From the NCBI GenBank assembly GCA_964499865.1, contig CAZCPY010000001.1, positions 1-64,000 on the forward strand: a DNA stretch of 64,000 nt. The letters run 5' to 3'. The position numbers and the translations under genes are program-made. The notes beneath the pieces were generated by a model, which saw only the letters and a program-made list of their open reading frames with translations, was not told where the DNA came from and did no database searches. Source of the DNA: JANOGU01 sp964499865 (GTDB lineage: Bacteria > Pseudomonadota > Alphaproteobacteria > Rhodobacterales > Rhodobacteraceae). Below are positions 6,865 to 15,804 of the stretch, in pieces. Position 1 is the first letter of the stretch; each line of letters starts with the position of its first letter.

Positions 6865-9800
6865 TGGCAGACCCGACACAGAACCTCGGACTTAACTTAC
6901 CGTCAAACGGCGATTTCCCGAATGCTTGGGACCAGCCGCTGAATGATAATTTCCAAACAATTGACGGCAAGTTCTCCGGTACTGCTGGGCATACGCACTC
7001 GGGCGTCGCTGGAGAAGGCCCGAAGATAGATCACGCCAACCTAAACAACAAAGGTACGAATACGCACGCGCAGATAGATGCGCACATTGCTAATGCCGCC
7101 ATTCACTCCGATACTAAGGTTGGTACGGTAAAACCGATTAATGCTGGTACCGGAGTAACAGTAAATAATGTGTCTGAGTTGCAGTTTGATAACTGCCTCG
7201 TTGAAAGCATTGGTAGCGGTATTGTTCGAATTACTCCGGCAGCGGGTTCTGAAGAGCTTATACCTAAGTTCGCGAAAGTGGCGAGCGCGCCAGTATCCTA
7301 CACAGATAACTTTACATATCCAGCTGCGACGGACTTAGGCTCTTATGGCTGGCTCGTCACAACTTCGGCCGCACTAGAGCCTCTGCCGCTGATCGCTGGC
7401 GATGCCGGCCAGACCGGTTCTGGAATCATATTTTCGTATGTTGGTCAAGGTGTTACAGGCCTATCTGGCGCGGTCACGAGCCATTTTAACACGGTCGTCC
7501 CTAAAGGGCTGGCGCAGCGCGTGGTAGTGGAAGTGGTAGACGCTAGCGGTTCAGCTTCAGACGGCTTCGTTGCGACGTCAGATACTGTATCACTATCTTT
7601 GGATTTGTTAGCTGATTCGACTCCAGGCGGAGCTACCAAGCCTACGGTTAAGGGTCTATCCCTATTAATGCTTAAAGCCGCGGGTACCAACGCTATATCC
7701 TACTCTGTTGTTGTGCAGCCTGGAGATAGCGGCTCTGAAGTCGTCTTCTCTGATTTCTCTGGTTCGTTCTACGGACCGTTCGCTACCACCTACGGATCGT
7801 TTCAGAATCTTCCGCCGTCATTCTTTGAGGGTACGCACGAGTTTTCTCTTCAGCGGGATGAATTCATAGATACAGCATTCTTCCTTAATTACTACTACAA
7901 CGGCGGCTTAGTTTTTAGAAAGCTGTTTGATTTGAACAGTCTGAATCAGCAAGAGCGAAATTTTGCTGACGCTGTTTTCGATTTAGTATCCTCGTACTCG
8001 GAGATTAGTTCGACTAAGCCGGCTTACGGTAGACAAGGTTTTGGAGTAGGCTACAGCATAGGTGCGAGCAGCTTATTCTCGTTGAAGATTCGACGCGTGT
8101 GCTTATCCTCGCAAGAAGATCTAGCCGTATTGAAGTTAACGGAGTATCCGACACAAGTACCTACGGTTGTTCCGGATGTCTGCGCAGGCGGAGGATTTAA
8201 TGATACTTTCTTAGGTGTTGGTGTCGGCGATTCTTTCGACTTCGACGGGCCCGGTGCCGCCACTTCAGACTGGACCGTACTAGGCGGATTCGCGGCGGGT
8301 GTTCAAGGGTCCGAGAATGATGCCGGTTTCATTGTGACCAGCGCAGATTCTACAAAGAGCCGAGTGGTATGGTGCGACCCGCCGTCCGCCGCCACTGTGA
8401 CAGCTGCTGGTGGGTCAGCACAGCTGCCGAGCGACTTGTCTCTCGTCAATGTGACTATCGACGGAACTAATCTGCCGACCGGTATCGCTGATACGCAGTT
8501 CGGTGTGGCAACCGCCGGTGAAGTAACAGCGCAACTACTGTTCGGGTCGTCCGGGTTTCCGAAGGCGCCGGCTTACCCGACCGCAATTTCGGGGTACTTT
8601 ACACCGGGAGAGGTCGTCGGGGCTGGCATAGTTTATATTGCTGCGGGTAGTGGGTATGTTAACGGCGCTGATTACTTCAAGAGTAACGGTAAGTCTTCTT
8701 ACTCTCTGCAAGTCGGGACCTATGGAGTTCCGTTGCCGTGGGGCCAGACACTAGATGTGAAGTTGACGCCTAAGTTCGCTGGCGCGGATCCTGACTTCTC
8801 TATTACCGTGCCGGACGCTATAACGATCGCGCCTACAAATCCGTTCGTTGTGCCTGGGGTGCAATTATCACAGAAGACGTTAGTGTTTGATGCGGCGACT
8901 TCGACCTGGGTACCGGAAAGTACATTAACTACGGTGCCTGAAGGTGCGTACATATTTATCGGCCTGTCAGGTGTAGGTCTTCCATTGGGCTCTGGTTATT
9001 GGGCAGCTGCGAACGTTGCGGATGTGCCCACGTGGGATCTGACAAACGCAAACGCGGCCGCGCCCTACAACGCAGGACACGTTGCTCCGCCGTATGTTAT
9101 AACCCCTTCTTCTCAGTTACAGTCGGATCCCGGAATTACTACGCTAAGCAGTAAATTCTTTACCGGGGTTTTGAATGGGCAGACTGTTTCAGTCAGCGGT
9201 AATCCGACTACAGCGACAATAACAGATACGTCATCTAACCCGTTCAGCCCTAACGTACCTGCCGGTATATCACTAGGTATCGTAAGTAAGCTATCTTACC
9301 TCCACTGGAGCGCGGGTTCGCCTGCGCCGGACGTTAACGTTCAAATTTACAACCCCCTTACCGGCGCCTTATTTGGGACGGTATTCGCATTGTCCGGCAC
9401 TAAAATACGCCCCGCGCCTATACAGGCTGTCGGCACCCCTATCGTGTACGAGGCCGGTACAGCAAACGTGCTTACGGCTGGGCAACTAGTTGTAAATGAT
9501 GTAGTTGATGTAGTCGCTGAGTTTGAGAATTTAGACGTCTTCACTGTAGAAGGTGGGATCGCTACGCTACACGACGTGAAGGTTATCCGTACTGGCGGGT
9601 GGTCTGTCTTATCTGAAGTTCCAAGCTCATCGATTGTCATAACACAAATTTCTCCGAACCGCCACTCTGTGCGTGTTAACGGGTTGACTATCGGTGCCGT
9701 GGCGGGCCAGGCGTTGTCGCTTCGATTTAGAAACGATGCTGCCGCGAGCGCTTACATCAATGCGGGGCACGTGTTCCCAGTAACTCTCGGTACAACAGCA

Positions 9801-12182
9801 GCCTCAGCAGGAGGGTCGGGTCAAGCCCCGGCGTTTGCGGTCGGCTCTTCGTTTGAGATACAGCAGAATATCAACACGACTATCGAGCTAGATGTCACAG
9901 ATCTACTTCCTGGCGGCACGCTATCGTTCACCGAAGCCGGCACAGAGCACCCCAATTTCAAAATCGTGTCCAGTGAGTATGTCGGGACCACGGGTGTTGG
10001 CTCTTCAGGCTCGTTCACACTAGTAGCGTATGCCATTAAACCGGGCGCGCCTGCAATACCTACACCTACACTTTATCTCAAAAACCCTGGCGTAGCCGCA
10101 GTAACGCTCGCCGGCACCGTGGTCACAGACCCAGGTATATCTGTTACAGGTATCTCTGTCGAGGATGTTGGTGCTATCGGTACTGATGCTGTATTCTCAG
10201 TATCTGCTACTGAACCGTTCCCTAGACGCCGGATTTATGTGCAATTAGCTAACCCACTGAACGAAGTTAATGAGCCGCCGATAATGTGGCAGAATGGCGT
10301 CGGGCCAGGAGTAATACCTACGAATGGTACAGGCCAACTGACTCAAGTTCCGGCGACTAATATCTGGTACGGGGAGTACATTCAGAATACTAACGTCGGT
10401 ATAGATGGCGTCGAGCCTACATTCAAAATCACTAAAAAGACTAAGCCTCTTAATGAAGAAATAGCGGCTAACACAGGCGCTGGATGGTTGACACTATCTC
10501 AGATAGTTGCTTTCTCCTTCAACGGTGGTTCTACATATACACAGCAATCAGCTGTCGGCACGAAGAATGCAGGAGCAATCCCGCTAATCGCCTCTAAAGG
10601 ATTACCGGCCGGTAACAACCTAGTCAGAACATCCAACAACTCTCCGGTATTCTCAGGTAACTCTGGAATAAGCTTTGCGCGGCGCCCAGAAGAGGGTAGA
10701 TTTACTGAATTCACCTTCGCCGGACAGTTCAGTCCAGCGAACCCGACTGGCACAAACCTTACGGTGAGTCTAGTGGACTCGGCCGGGGTATCACAGGTCG
10801 ACAACGTCATTATCAATAGTGCAACATCATCATTGATAAGCGGTAGCGCGTTGATGAAGGCGGGGTCCGCAGGTAAATTGCTATCTGCCAAAGTGGTTAA
10901 CAATACCCTGTCTAAAACGGTTGTCAATCCGTCGTATGTAACAGTGGCGAAACCGCCGGCGCCGAGAGTAACGTCTATGACTATTGACGGTACTGCAGGA
11001 TCTAGCGGAGCTACTATAAAAATCTATGGAAAAAATCTTGTTCCTCCGTCGTCTCCTGGCGGCCAAGCTGCGCTCTCTTACGGCTACACACTCACGAGTA
11101 GCGGTACTACTCCGGTGTTTACGTCTATTGTTGCGGGTCCTAGAACAGATACTCAACTCACGTTTACAGCAAACATCGCCGCAGACGCCGCCACAAAGAG
11201 TTTCGGTATCACTATCGACTATCTGGGCGGTAACGTCGCGGTATTCAGTTCTCTTGGTACGATTGCTGCGGCGGCTGGTGGTAATCCGCAAGTAGAAACA
11301 GTACAGATTTACGCCGAGAATGCTAACCCGCTCCTTAATCCTGTACCTGCGATTACTGCGACAGGCCGCACAGCGAGACTGCGCATAACCGGCACAGGTC
11401 TTGGCGCGTATAACGTAGATCCGGGCGGACTTGGCGCGCCTCCGAGCATTCCCGGCGTTTTCCTAGAAGTTGTAGGCGAGAATAGTTCAGTTCGAGACAT
11501 ATCGTCTGGTTTGGGGCTAGGCTCAGAACTCTCTGCGCTTCGTATTCCTGTACTAGAACTAATCAAGCAGTCTGATGTAGAGCTGATCGCGCGCGTAGAC
11601 GCCTCGTCGATGTGGGCTAACACTCGCGTGAGAGTCGTGTTGAAGCGGCCGGCCAGTCACCCCTCCGGCGCTACTGAGTGGACGCCTATAGAAATCGACG
11701 CTACTGGTGTATCCACAAGCCTAGGTCTTCTGAACCCAGGGATTACTGCTGTGTTCGGGACTAACGGCAGACCGCCCACGATGAACGTCAACCCCACCGT
11801 CGGCGCCGAAACGCAGCTAACTGTAACGCAAAGTCTTCAGGCGCAATGTGGCGCCGGTACTGAAGGCGACAACTTCTCTATTACCGTGCGAATGGGTGAA
11901 GCTTACACAGGGTCGAAGCCGCCTGTAGTCGTTGCTGTACCTGATCCGGTATACGGTGTACAGTTCGAGAACATCGTCGTTCAAAAGGACGCTAGCCCGT
12001 TTAGAATCATCATCACCGGTAAAGTTCCGACTCCTGGCGTTAATAACTCGTACCCTGGTGTAAGTTTCGTTACTACCACGCCCGTCCGTCCGTCGTTACG
12101 ATTCGCTAACGGGGTCGTTATCGCGTCCGCTCTCCTGGGCGGCGCGAACTGGGGAACCGGCGGCTCAGGTATAAATTTCTAA
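6864..12182 (+). CDS. Very long tail fibre protein, 1772 residues
   Basis: The N-terminal 70 residues (DPTQNLGLNLPSNGDFPNAWDQ, then a DNF segment and a GHTHSGVAGEGPKI segment) are typical of phage tail-fibre virion-attachment regions. The HTH-rich loop resembles metal-binding collars of fibres. The remainder is a long run of beta-rich, Ser/Thr/Gly/Val-rich segments with repeated IPT/Ig-like sequence patterns (for example PPAPRVTSMTIDG, GSSGATIKIYGKNL). It has almost no Cys, Lys or helical stretches and no enzyme motif. It starts right at the end of the upstream fibre gene with a GAGGCG ribosome site. It probably forms an elongated trimeric fibre for receptor binding. Confidence 0.75.
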   Translation: MADPTQNLGLNLPSNGDFPNAWDQPLNDNFQTIDGKFSGTAGHTHSGVAGEGPKIDHANLNNKGTNTHAQIDAHIANAAIHSDTKVGTVKPINAGTGVTVNNVSELQFDNCLVESIGSGIVRITPAAGSEELIPKFAKVASAPVSYTDNFTYPAATDLGSYGWLVTTSAALEPLPLIAGDAGQTGSGIIFSYVGQGVTGLSGAVTSHFNTVVPKGLAQRVVVEVVDASGSASDGFVATSDTVSLSLDLLADSTPGGATKPTVKGLSLLMLKAAGTNAISYSVVVQPGDSGSEVVFSDFSGSFYGPFATTYGSFQNLPPSFFEGTHEFSLQRDEFIDTAFFLNYYYNGGLVFRKLFDLNSLNQQERNFADAVFDLVSSYSEISSTKPAYGRQGFGVGYSIGASSLFSLKIRRVCLSSQEDLAVLKLTEYPTQVPTVVPDVCAGGGFNDTFLGVGVGDSFDFDGPGAATSDWTVLGGFAAGVQGSENDAGFIVTSADSTKSRVVWCDPPSAATVTAAGGSAQLPSDLSLVNVTIDGTNLPTGIADTQFGVATAGEVTAQLLFGSSGFPKAPAYPTAISGYFTPGEVVGAGIVYIAAGSGYVNGADYFKSNGKSSYSLQVGTYGVPLPWGQTLDVKLTPKFAGADPDFSITVPDAITIAPTNPFVVPGVQLSQKTLVFDAATSTWVPESTLTTVPEGAYIFIGLSGVGLPLGSGYWAAANVADVPTWDLTNANAAAPYNAGHVAPPYVITPSSQLQSDPGITTLSSKFFTGVLNGQTVSVSGNPTTATITDTSSNPFSPNVPAGISLGIVSKLSYLHWSAGSPAPDVNVQIYNPLTGALFGTVFALSGTKIRPAPIQAVGTPIVYEAGTANVLTAGQLVVNDVVDVVAEFENLDVFTVEGGIATLHDVKVIRTGGWSVLSEVPSSSIVITQISPNRHSVRVNGLTIGAVAGQALSLRFRNDAAASAYINAGHVFPVTLGTTAASAGGSGQAPAFAVGSSFEIQQNINTTIELDVTDLLPGGTLSFTEAGTEHPNFKIVSSEYVGTTGVGSSGSFTLVAYAIKPGAPAIPTPTLYLKNPGVAAVTLAGTVVTDPGISVTGISVEDVGAIGTDAVFSVSATEPFPRRRIYVQLANPLNEVNEPPIMWQNGVGPGVIPTNGTGQLTQVPATNIWYGEYIQNTNVGIDGVEPTFKITKKTKPLNEEIAANTGAGWLTLSQIVAFSFNGGSTYTQQSAVGTKNAGAIPLIASKGLPAGNNLVRTSNNSPVFSGNSGISFARRPEEGRFTEFTFAGQFSPANPTGTNLTVSLVDSAGVSQVDNVIINSATSSLISGSALMKAGSAGKLLSAKVVNNTLSKTVVNPSYVTVAKPPAPRVTSMTIDGTAGSSGATIKIYGKNLVPPSSPGGQAALSYGYTLTSSGTTPVFTSIVAGPRTDTQLTFTANIAADAATKSFGITIDYLGGNVAVFSSLGTIAAAAGGNPQVETVQIYAENANPLLNPVPAITATGRTARLRITGTGLGAYNVDPGGLGAPPSIPGVFLEVVGENSSVRDISSGLGLGSELSALRIPVLELIKQSDVELIARVDASSMWANTRVRVVLKRPASHPSGATEWTPIEIDATGVSTSLGLLNPGITAVFGTNGRPPTMNVNPTVGAETQLTVTQSLQAQCGAGTEGDNFSITVRMGEAYTGSKPPVVVAVPDPVYGVQFENIVVQKDASPFRIIITGKVPTPGVNNSYPGVSFVTTTPVRPSLRFANGVVIASALLGGANWGTGGSGINF

Positions 12183-12194
12183 TAGAATATAGGT

Positions 12195-12551
12195 ATGCGT
12201 ACACACTGGATGCAAAAATGGGCCGAGCTACTTTGGGATCCGCTGCTAAAGCAGACGCTCCCTGGTAAGCAACCGCCGTCAAAACCAAACCTATCTCGGG
12301 TTCTGGGTCCTGTGTATCAACAACAAGCGCAGCTTCAGGACGAGGCGGCGGCAGCTGAGCAGGGTCCGGCTCCTTCACCGACTGAGCAGGATACATCTCA
12401 GATGGAGACAAAGATCAAGAACATTCAAGCTCGACTCAAATTGCTTGAGGCGCAGGCCCGACTTAAAAAGAAAAAGAAGCAACTGGAAGAGAAGAGTAAG
12501 AAAGACGACAAAAAGTCCGAGAAAAAGAAGGACGCAACAAAAAAGAAGTGA
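12195..12551 (+). CDS. Coiled-coil protein with poly-lysine C-terminus
   Basis: A 118-residue protein. The first 35 residues contain aromatic and Pro residues, the middle is Gln/Ala-rich, and residues about 75-118 form a highly charged helix (repeated KKKKK and EEKSKKDDKK segments), probably a coiled coil or DNA-binding tail. It lies 13 bases after the large fibre gene, so it is in the same operon. It may be a virion-associated nucleic-acid-binding peptide or a fibre assembly factor. I do not recognise a family. Confidence 0.55.
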   Translation: MRTHWMQKWAELLWDPLLKQTLPGKQPPSKPNLSRVLGPVYQQQAQLQDEAAAAEQGPAPSPTEQDTSQMETKIKNIQARLKLLEAQARLKKKKKQLEEKSKKDDKKSEKKKDATKKK

Positions 12552-12560
12552 CGTCAAGCT

Positions 12561-15236
12561 ATGAACAAACTTTCTGCTCACGTACTAGACTACTACGACG
12601 ATCCGGACTTCTACACTGATCCTGTAGCTCATGATCTAATCGAAAAGGGTGAGTTGCTGTCTCACGACAAGCTTGCGAGTCTTCGAGACAAACACTTTGC
12701 GATGGTAACGGATTCTCCCGAGAGACTCCGTCGCTATCCGACGCACAGTAAGATGGCTACGGCCTTATCCGCGCACTACTTCTCTGGCTCGGCCGAGTAT
12801 CTTCCGCAAGACATTCGTGATCGGGCCGCAGAGCATCTTTTGGCTAAGTGCGCAGAGTACGGTCTTGAGAAACAGGCTGAGTTGGTACGAGCCGCTAAAG
12901 TCAAACATGTCGAACGAGAAATAACGCTTCCTACCGAGAAAGTTGCTGAATTCAGTCAGGCTTCGCTGTTACGTAACTTCCAGCATTTGAGCTATCAAGA
13001 AAAGACGGCAGCTGCTACTGAGATTGTGCGTTTGTTCGGTGCTGAGAAAACGCATCCGAGCATCTGGAAGTATGCTGAAAAGAATAGCGTGAGTCCTAAC
13101 ATAGACGCCGCTATCAAGGATCGTTTGACGTTGGCTAAGCGCGCCGGCCTTGCTCAAGGAATGTTAGATCAATTTAAGAACGAGCTAGCGACCCGCGAGC
13201 CGAAAGAGCTAGTCCGTCGTATAGAAGTTCTTGATAAAGCCGCTAATCTGCACTACTCGTACGGCGTAACGCTTAATGATCCGAGCGTGACTGTGTATGG
13301 GGATGTGCCGTATACAGTCAAAAAGACTGCCGCTCCGTCTATTCCGGGAGTGCCGGACTTAACAGATGATCAGTTTACGCACTTAGATTATCTACAAGCT
13401 CTAGAGCGGGCACTTCCTCGGTCTAATCCGAACTTCGGACCTATTGCTGAAGCTATTAGACAAATACCTGCAGAGAAGGTCGCCGAGTTCACACCCGACG
13501 CGCGACACGCTATGGTTCTATACTTTGAGGCGCCTAATATGCTGAGAAAGCAGGCCCAAGAAGAGTCTGTAGATGCGCCGCTTAACGACGCAGAAGCTGA
13601 TAACGCAGAGGCCGCTAGAAGACAGCGCGTACACCCACGTACGGAAGAAACCAAAGCAGAGGCTGTTAAAAAAAAGTCTAGGCCGGTAAAGCTAGCGCGC
13701 TTTACCGGAGCTCAGGTAAAAAGCGGTATCCCTGGACCTGAACATATCGAGGCTGCGCTCAAAACATTGGGGCAGCTCAAAGCGACGGTTCGCCCAGACG
13801 ATAAGCTGCTAGAGTCGCATGGTCTATCTAGAGAGCGATTCCAGGATGGTATCGACCGTATATACCGCAAGGCCGGTAAAGACTCGTACAATCTAAGGTC
13901 CATTGCCCCTAATCCCGCACTTATGGCGGCTGGGGCTGGCGCTGGCGGGGCAGGCGCGGCCGCGTTGATTCATCAACTGCATCCTGATGGTTTGGCCGCG
14001 CCTACTGCAGCGGCTTTAATCGCCGCGCCCGCCGCTTTGAACTACTTAAGGGCTAAGTACACTCGAAACACTGTTGGGCGCACAGGTAAGGTCTTAAAAG
14101 ACTACGGCCTGTTGAATCCTAAAACATTCCGTGCAGCCTATCCGTTGCTTACTGAAAAAGTTGCTGCGTCCGCTACTGCACACGCAAAACTTGCAGCTAA
14201 AGCTAAATCTAGCGATAATGTTGTATATGATCAAGCCAAACTAGACGGCGATATGCGAAAATGGAAGGCTCAGTCTAAGGCTCCTGGAGCGGGCAAAACG
14301 GTAGTAGAAGAAGATCTGCAATACAATCCGGCACAGGCTAAGGCCTACACACGTAAACGCTTACTTCCGTTCTTGCAGAATAAAGAAACAGTCGTATACA
14401 CTGGAAAGGCTCTTAAGGCGCTAGGTGCTGCGGACAAGTACTTTTCGGATGTAGAAAATTACGACATCGATCGAGCGACCGGGGCTCAGCCAAAGACACG
14501 CCCTCTTGGACGCATCACGCATCTAGTACAGAGCGATATTGTTACAGGAAGAAAGGCGCTAGGTCTAATACCTGGTCGTCGGACTACTTATATTCACACG
14601 CCCGAAGAATACGCCCAAGACATACCGTCTAGGTTCTATTCTGAGAACGACGAGAATTCTCGCGCTGCTCTTAGAAATATGGTATCTGCGGTATACAGCG
14701 CACAAAGAAAAAAGAACTTTCCAAAGCAACATAACACAGTAGAGCATATAGTACACCCGCTGCAGAAATGGAATGACCTAGCGCCAGCTAAAGGAGCCCC
14801 GTCATTTTCTGCGTATGACTACCCGGCGGCTCGAAAGGTTCTAGATAAAGAACATGTGGCTACAGCTACTGGGTTTAAGAAGGCTCTTGAATTGGCGGAG
14901 AATAAAAGTAAGCGTCCGCTAGCGCCGAACAGAGTGATACTACAAGGCTCCGCCGTCTCCAAGCAAGATTGGGTAGATGAAAAGGCGTACCGAAATGCCG
15001 GTATCAAAACAGATCGGACTAATAAACTATTCGTAAACAGTCGATTACCGATGCTGGCGCACCATCACGGAGCCGCGTCGCGCAGATTGAGTAACCCAGA
15101 ATCGTTACGAAATTTGTCGAAAAATATTGGTGCCCAGGACACGATGGCGAAAAAACAACTCCGAAACGCAGTACGGGGATCGTCTGACGTACTATATAGA
15201 TTGCGTCTAGCAGGTATGTTCGATACCAGTAGATAA
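12561..15236 (+). CDS. Large inner-virion-like protein with hydrophobic Gly/Ala segment
   Basis: An 891-residue, mostly helical protein with no recognised domain. Residues about 455-500 are a Gly/Ala-rich hydrophobic stretch (AAGAGAGGAGAAAL) that could insert in a membrane. Four copies of an E-K-[VT]-A segment occur: TEKVAEF near 128, QEKTAAA near 150, AEKVAEF near 305 and TEKVAAS near 533. The same short motif is found in the capsid, scaffold and protease proteins of this phage. It lies between fibres and portal. It is most likely a head-interior or ejected protein processed by the prohead protease. That is inferred from context and motif, not homology. Confidence 0.6.
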   Translation: MNKLSAHVLDYYDDPDFYTDPVAHDLIEKGELLSHDKLASLRDKHFAMVTDSPERLRRYPTHSKMATALSAHYFSGSAEYLPQDIRDRAAEHLLAKCAEYGLEKQAELVRAAKVKHVEREITLPTEKVAEFSQASLLRNFQHLSYQEKTAAATEIVRLFGAEKTHPSIWKYAEKNSVSPNIDAAIKDRLTLAKRAGLAQGMLDQFKNELATREPKELVRRIEVLDKAANLHYSYGVTLNDPSVTVYGDVPYTVKKTAAPSIPGVPDLTDDQFTHLDYLQALERALPRSNPNFGPIAEAIRQIPAEKVAEFTPDARHAMVLYFEAPNMLRKQAQEESVDAPLNDAEADNAEAARRQRVHPRTEETKAEAVKKKSRPVKLARFTGAQVKSGIPGPEHIEAALKTLGQLKATVRPDDKLLESHGLSRERFQDGIDRIYRKAGKDSYNLRSIAPNPALMAAGAGAGGAGAAALIHQLHPDGLAAPTAAALIAAPAALNYLRAKYTRNTVGRTGKVLKDYGLLNPKTFRAAYPLLTEKVAASATAHAKLAAKAKSSDNVVYDQAKLDGDMRKWKAQSKAPGAGKTVVEEDLQYNPAQAKAYTRKRLLPFLQNKETVVYTGKALKALGAADKYFSDVENYDIDRATGAQPKTRPLGRITHLVQSDIVTGRKALGLIPGRRTTYIHTPEEYAQDIPSRFYSENDENSRAALRNMVSAVYSAQRKKNFPKQHNTVEHIVHPLQKWNDLAPAKGAPSFSAYDYPAARKVLDKEHVATATGFKKALELAENKSKRPLAPNRVILQGSAVSKQDWVDEKAYRNAGIKTDRTNKLFVNSRLPMLAHHHGAASRRLSNPESLRNLSKNIGAQDTMAKKQLRNAVRGSSDVLYRLRLAGMFDTSR

Positions 15237-15237
15237 C

Positions 15238-15804
15238 ATGTTTACACATACGGAACACCCTTTAGTTGAGTATGTCGGGAAGCTGACTGAGAAGCACGGA
15301 AAGGCGTGGCTGTCTTGGTTACCTGAGGCTGTACAGCTAGAAGCTGTCGATCTTATCGGTGACCTACCGTCAGAGGTTCTAGAGGCTCTACTGGCTGCAC
15401 AATGTCTTCTGAAGAATAACGCGTTTTTCACGGACGCGCACGCTTTCGAAAATATCTGCCTCGCCTTCAATTACCGTGACGTAGACCCCGAAACGGTTCA
15501 GTTTTGCCTACCTGAGGAGTTAGTTGTCGGTATTCGTGTAGCGAAGCAGATTAGACCGAAGACTAAACCATTCTCTTCTGAAGTCGGTGTTTACGTAATG
15601 GTTTGCTGTGATATGGACGGCCTTTATGAGCTGCCGGAAGAGCTTAGATTTGCTGATCCGACCCTTGTTGGGCCGGTGCCTGAACCGTTGCCCATCCCAG
15701 ATGAGGGTATATCCGAAGCAGATATGGAAATGCCTGCTAAGATACAGAGGTACAAGTTGTTTGCGATCGAACAGTACGTAGATCTTATCCTGAAAGGTAA
15801 ATAA
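15238..15804 (+). CDS. Hypothetical protein upstream of portal, 188 residues
   Basis: I do not recognise this protein. It is acidic and predicted helical in its first 80 residues (VEYVGKLTEKHGKAWLSWLPEA), with a Pro-rich loop around 140-155 (VGPVPEPLPIPDEG) and a final helix. No catalytic motif, signal peptide or membrane segment is seen. It starts two bases after the preceding stop and overlaps the portal start by one base. The spacing implies a partner of the portal, possibly a neck or portal-assembly component. Confidence 0.55.
   Translation: MFTHTEHPLVEYVGKLTEKHGKAWLSWLPEAVQLEAVDLIGDLPSEVLEALLAAQCLLKNNAFFTDAHAFENICLAFNYRDVDPETVQFCLPEELVVGIRVAKQIRPKTKPFSSEVGVYVMVCCDMDGLYELPEELRFADPTLVGPVPEPLPIPDEGISEADMEMPAKIQRYKLFAIEQYVDLILKGK

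Noticed and set aside
10881..11291. A long Arg/Ser-rich minus-strand frame within the large fibre gene
   Set aside because: It is antisense to a strongly coding beta-rich fibre, has low complexity and lacks a ribosome site, so it is a shadow frame.
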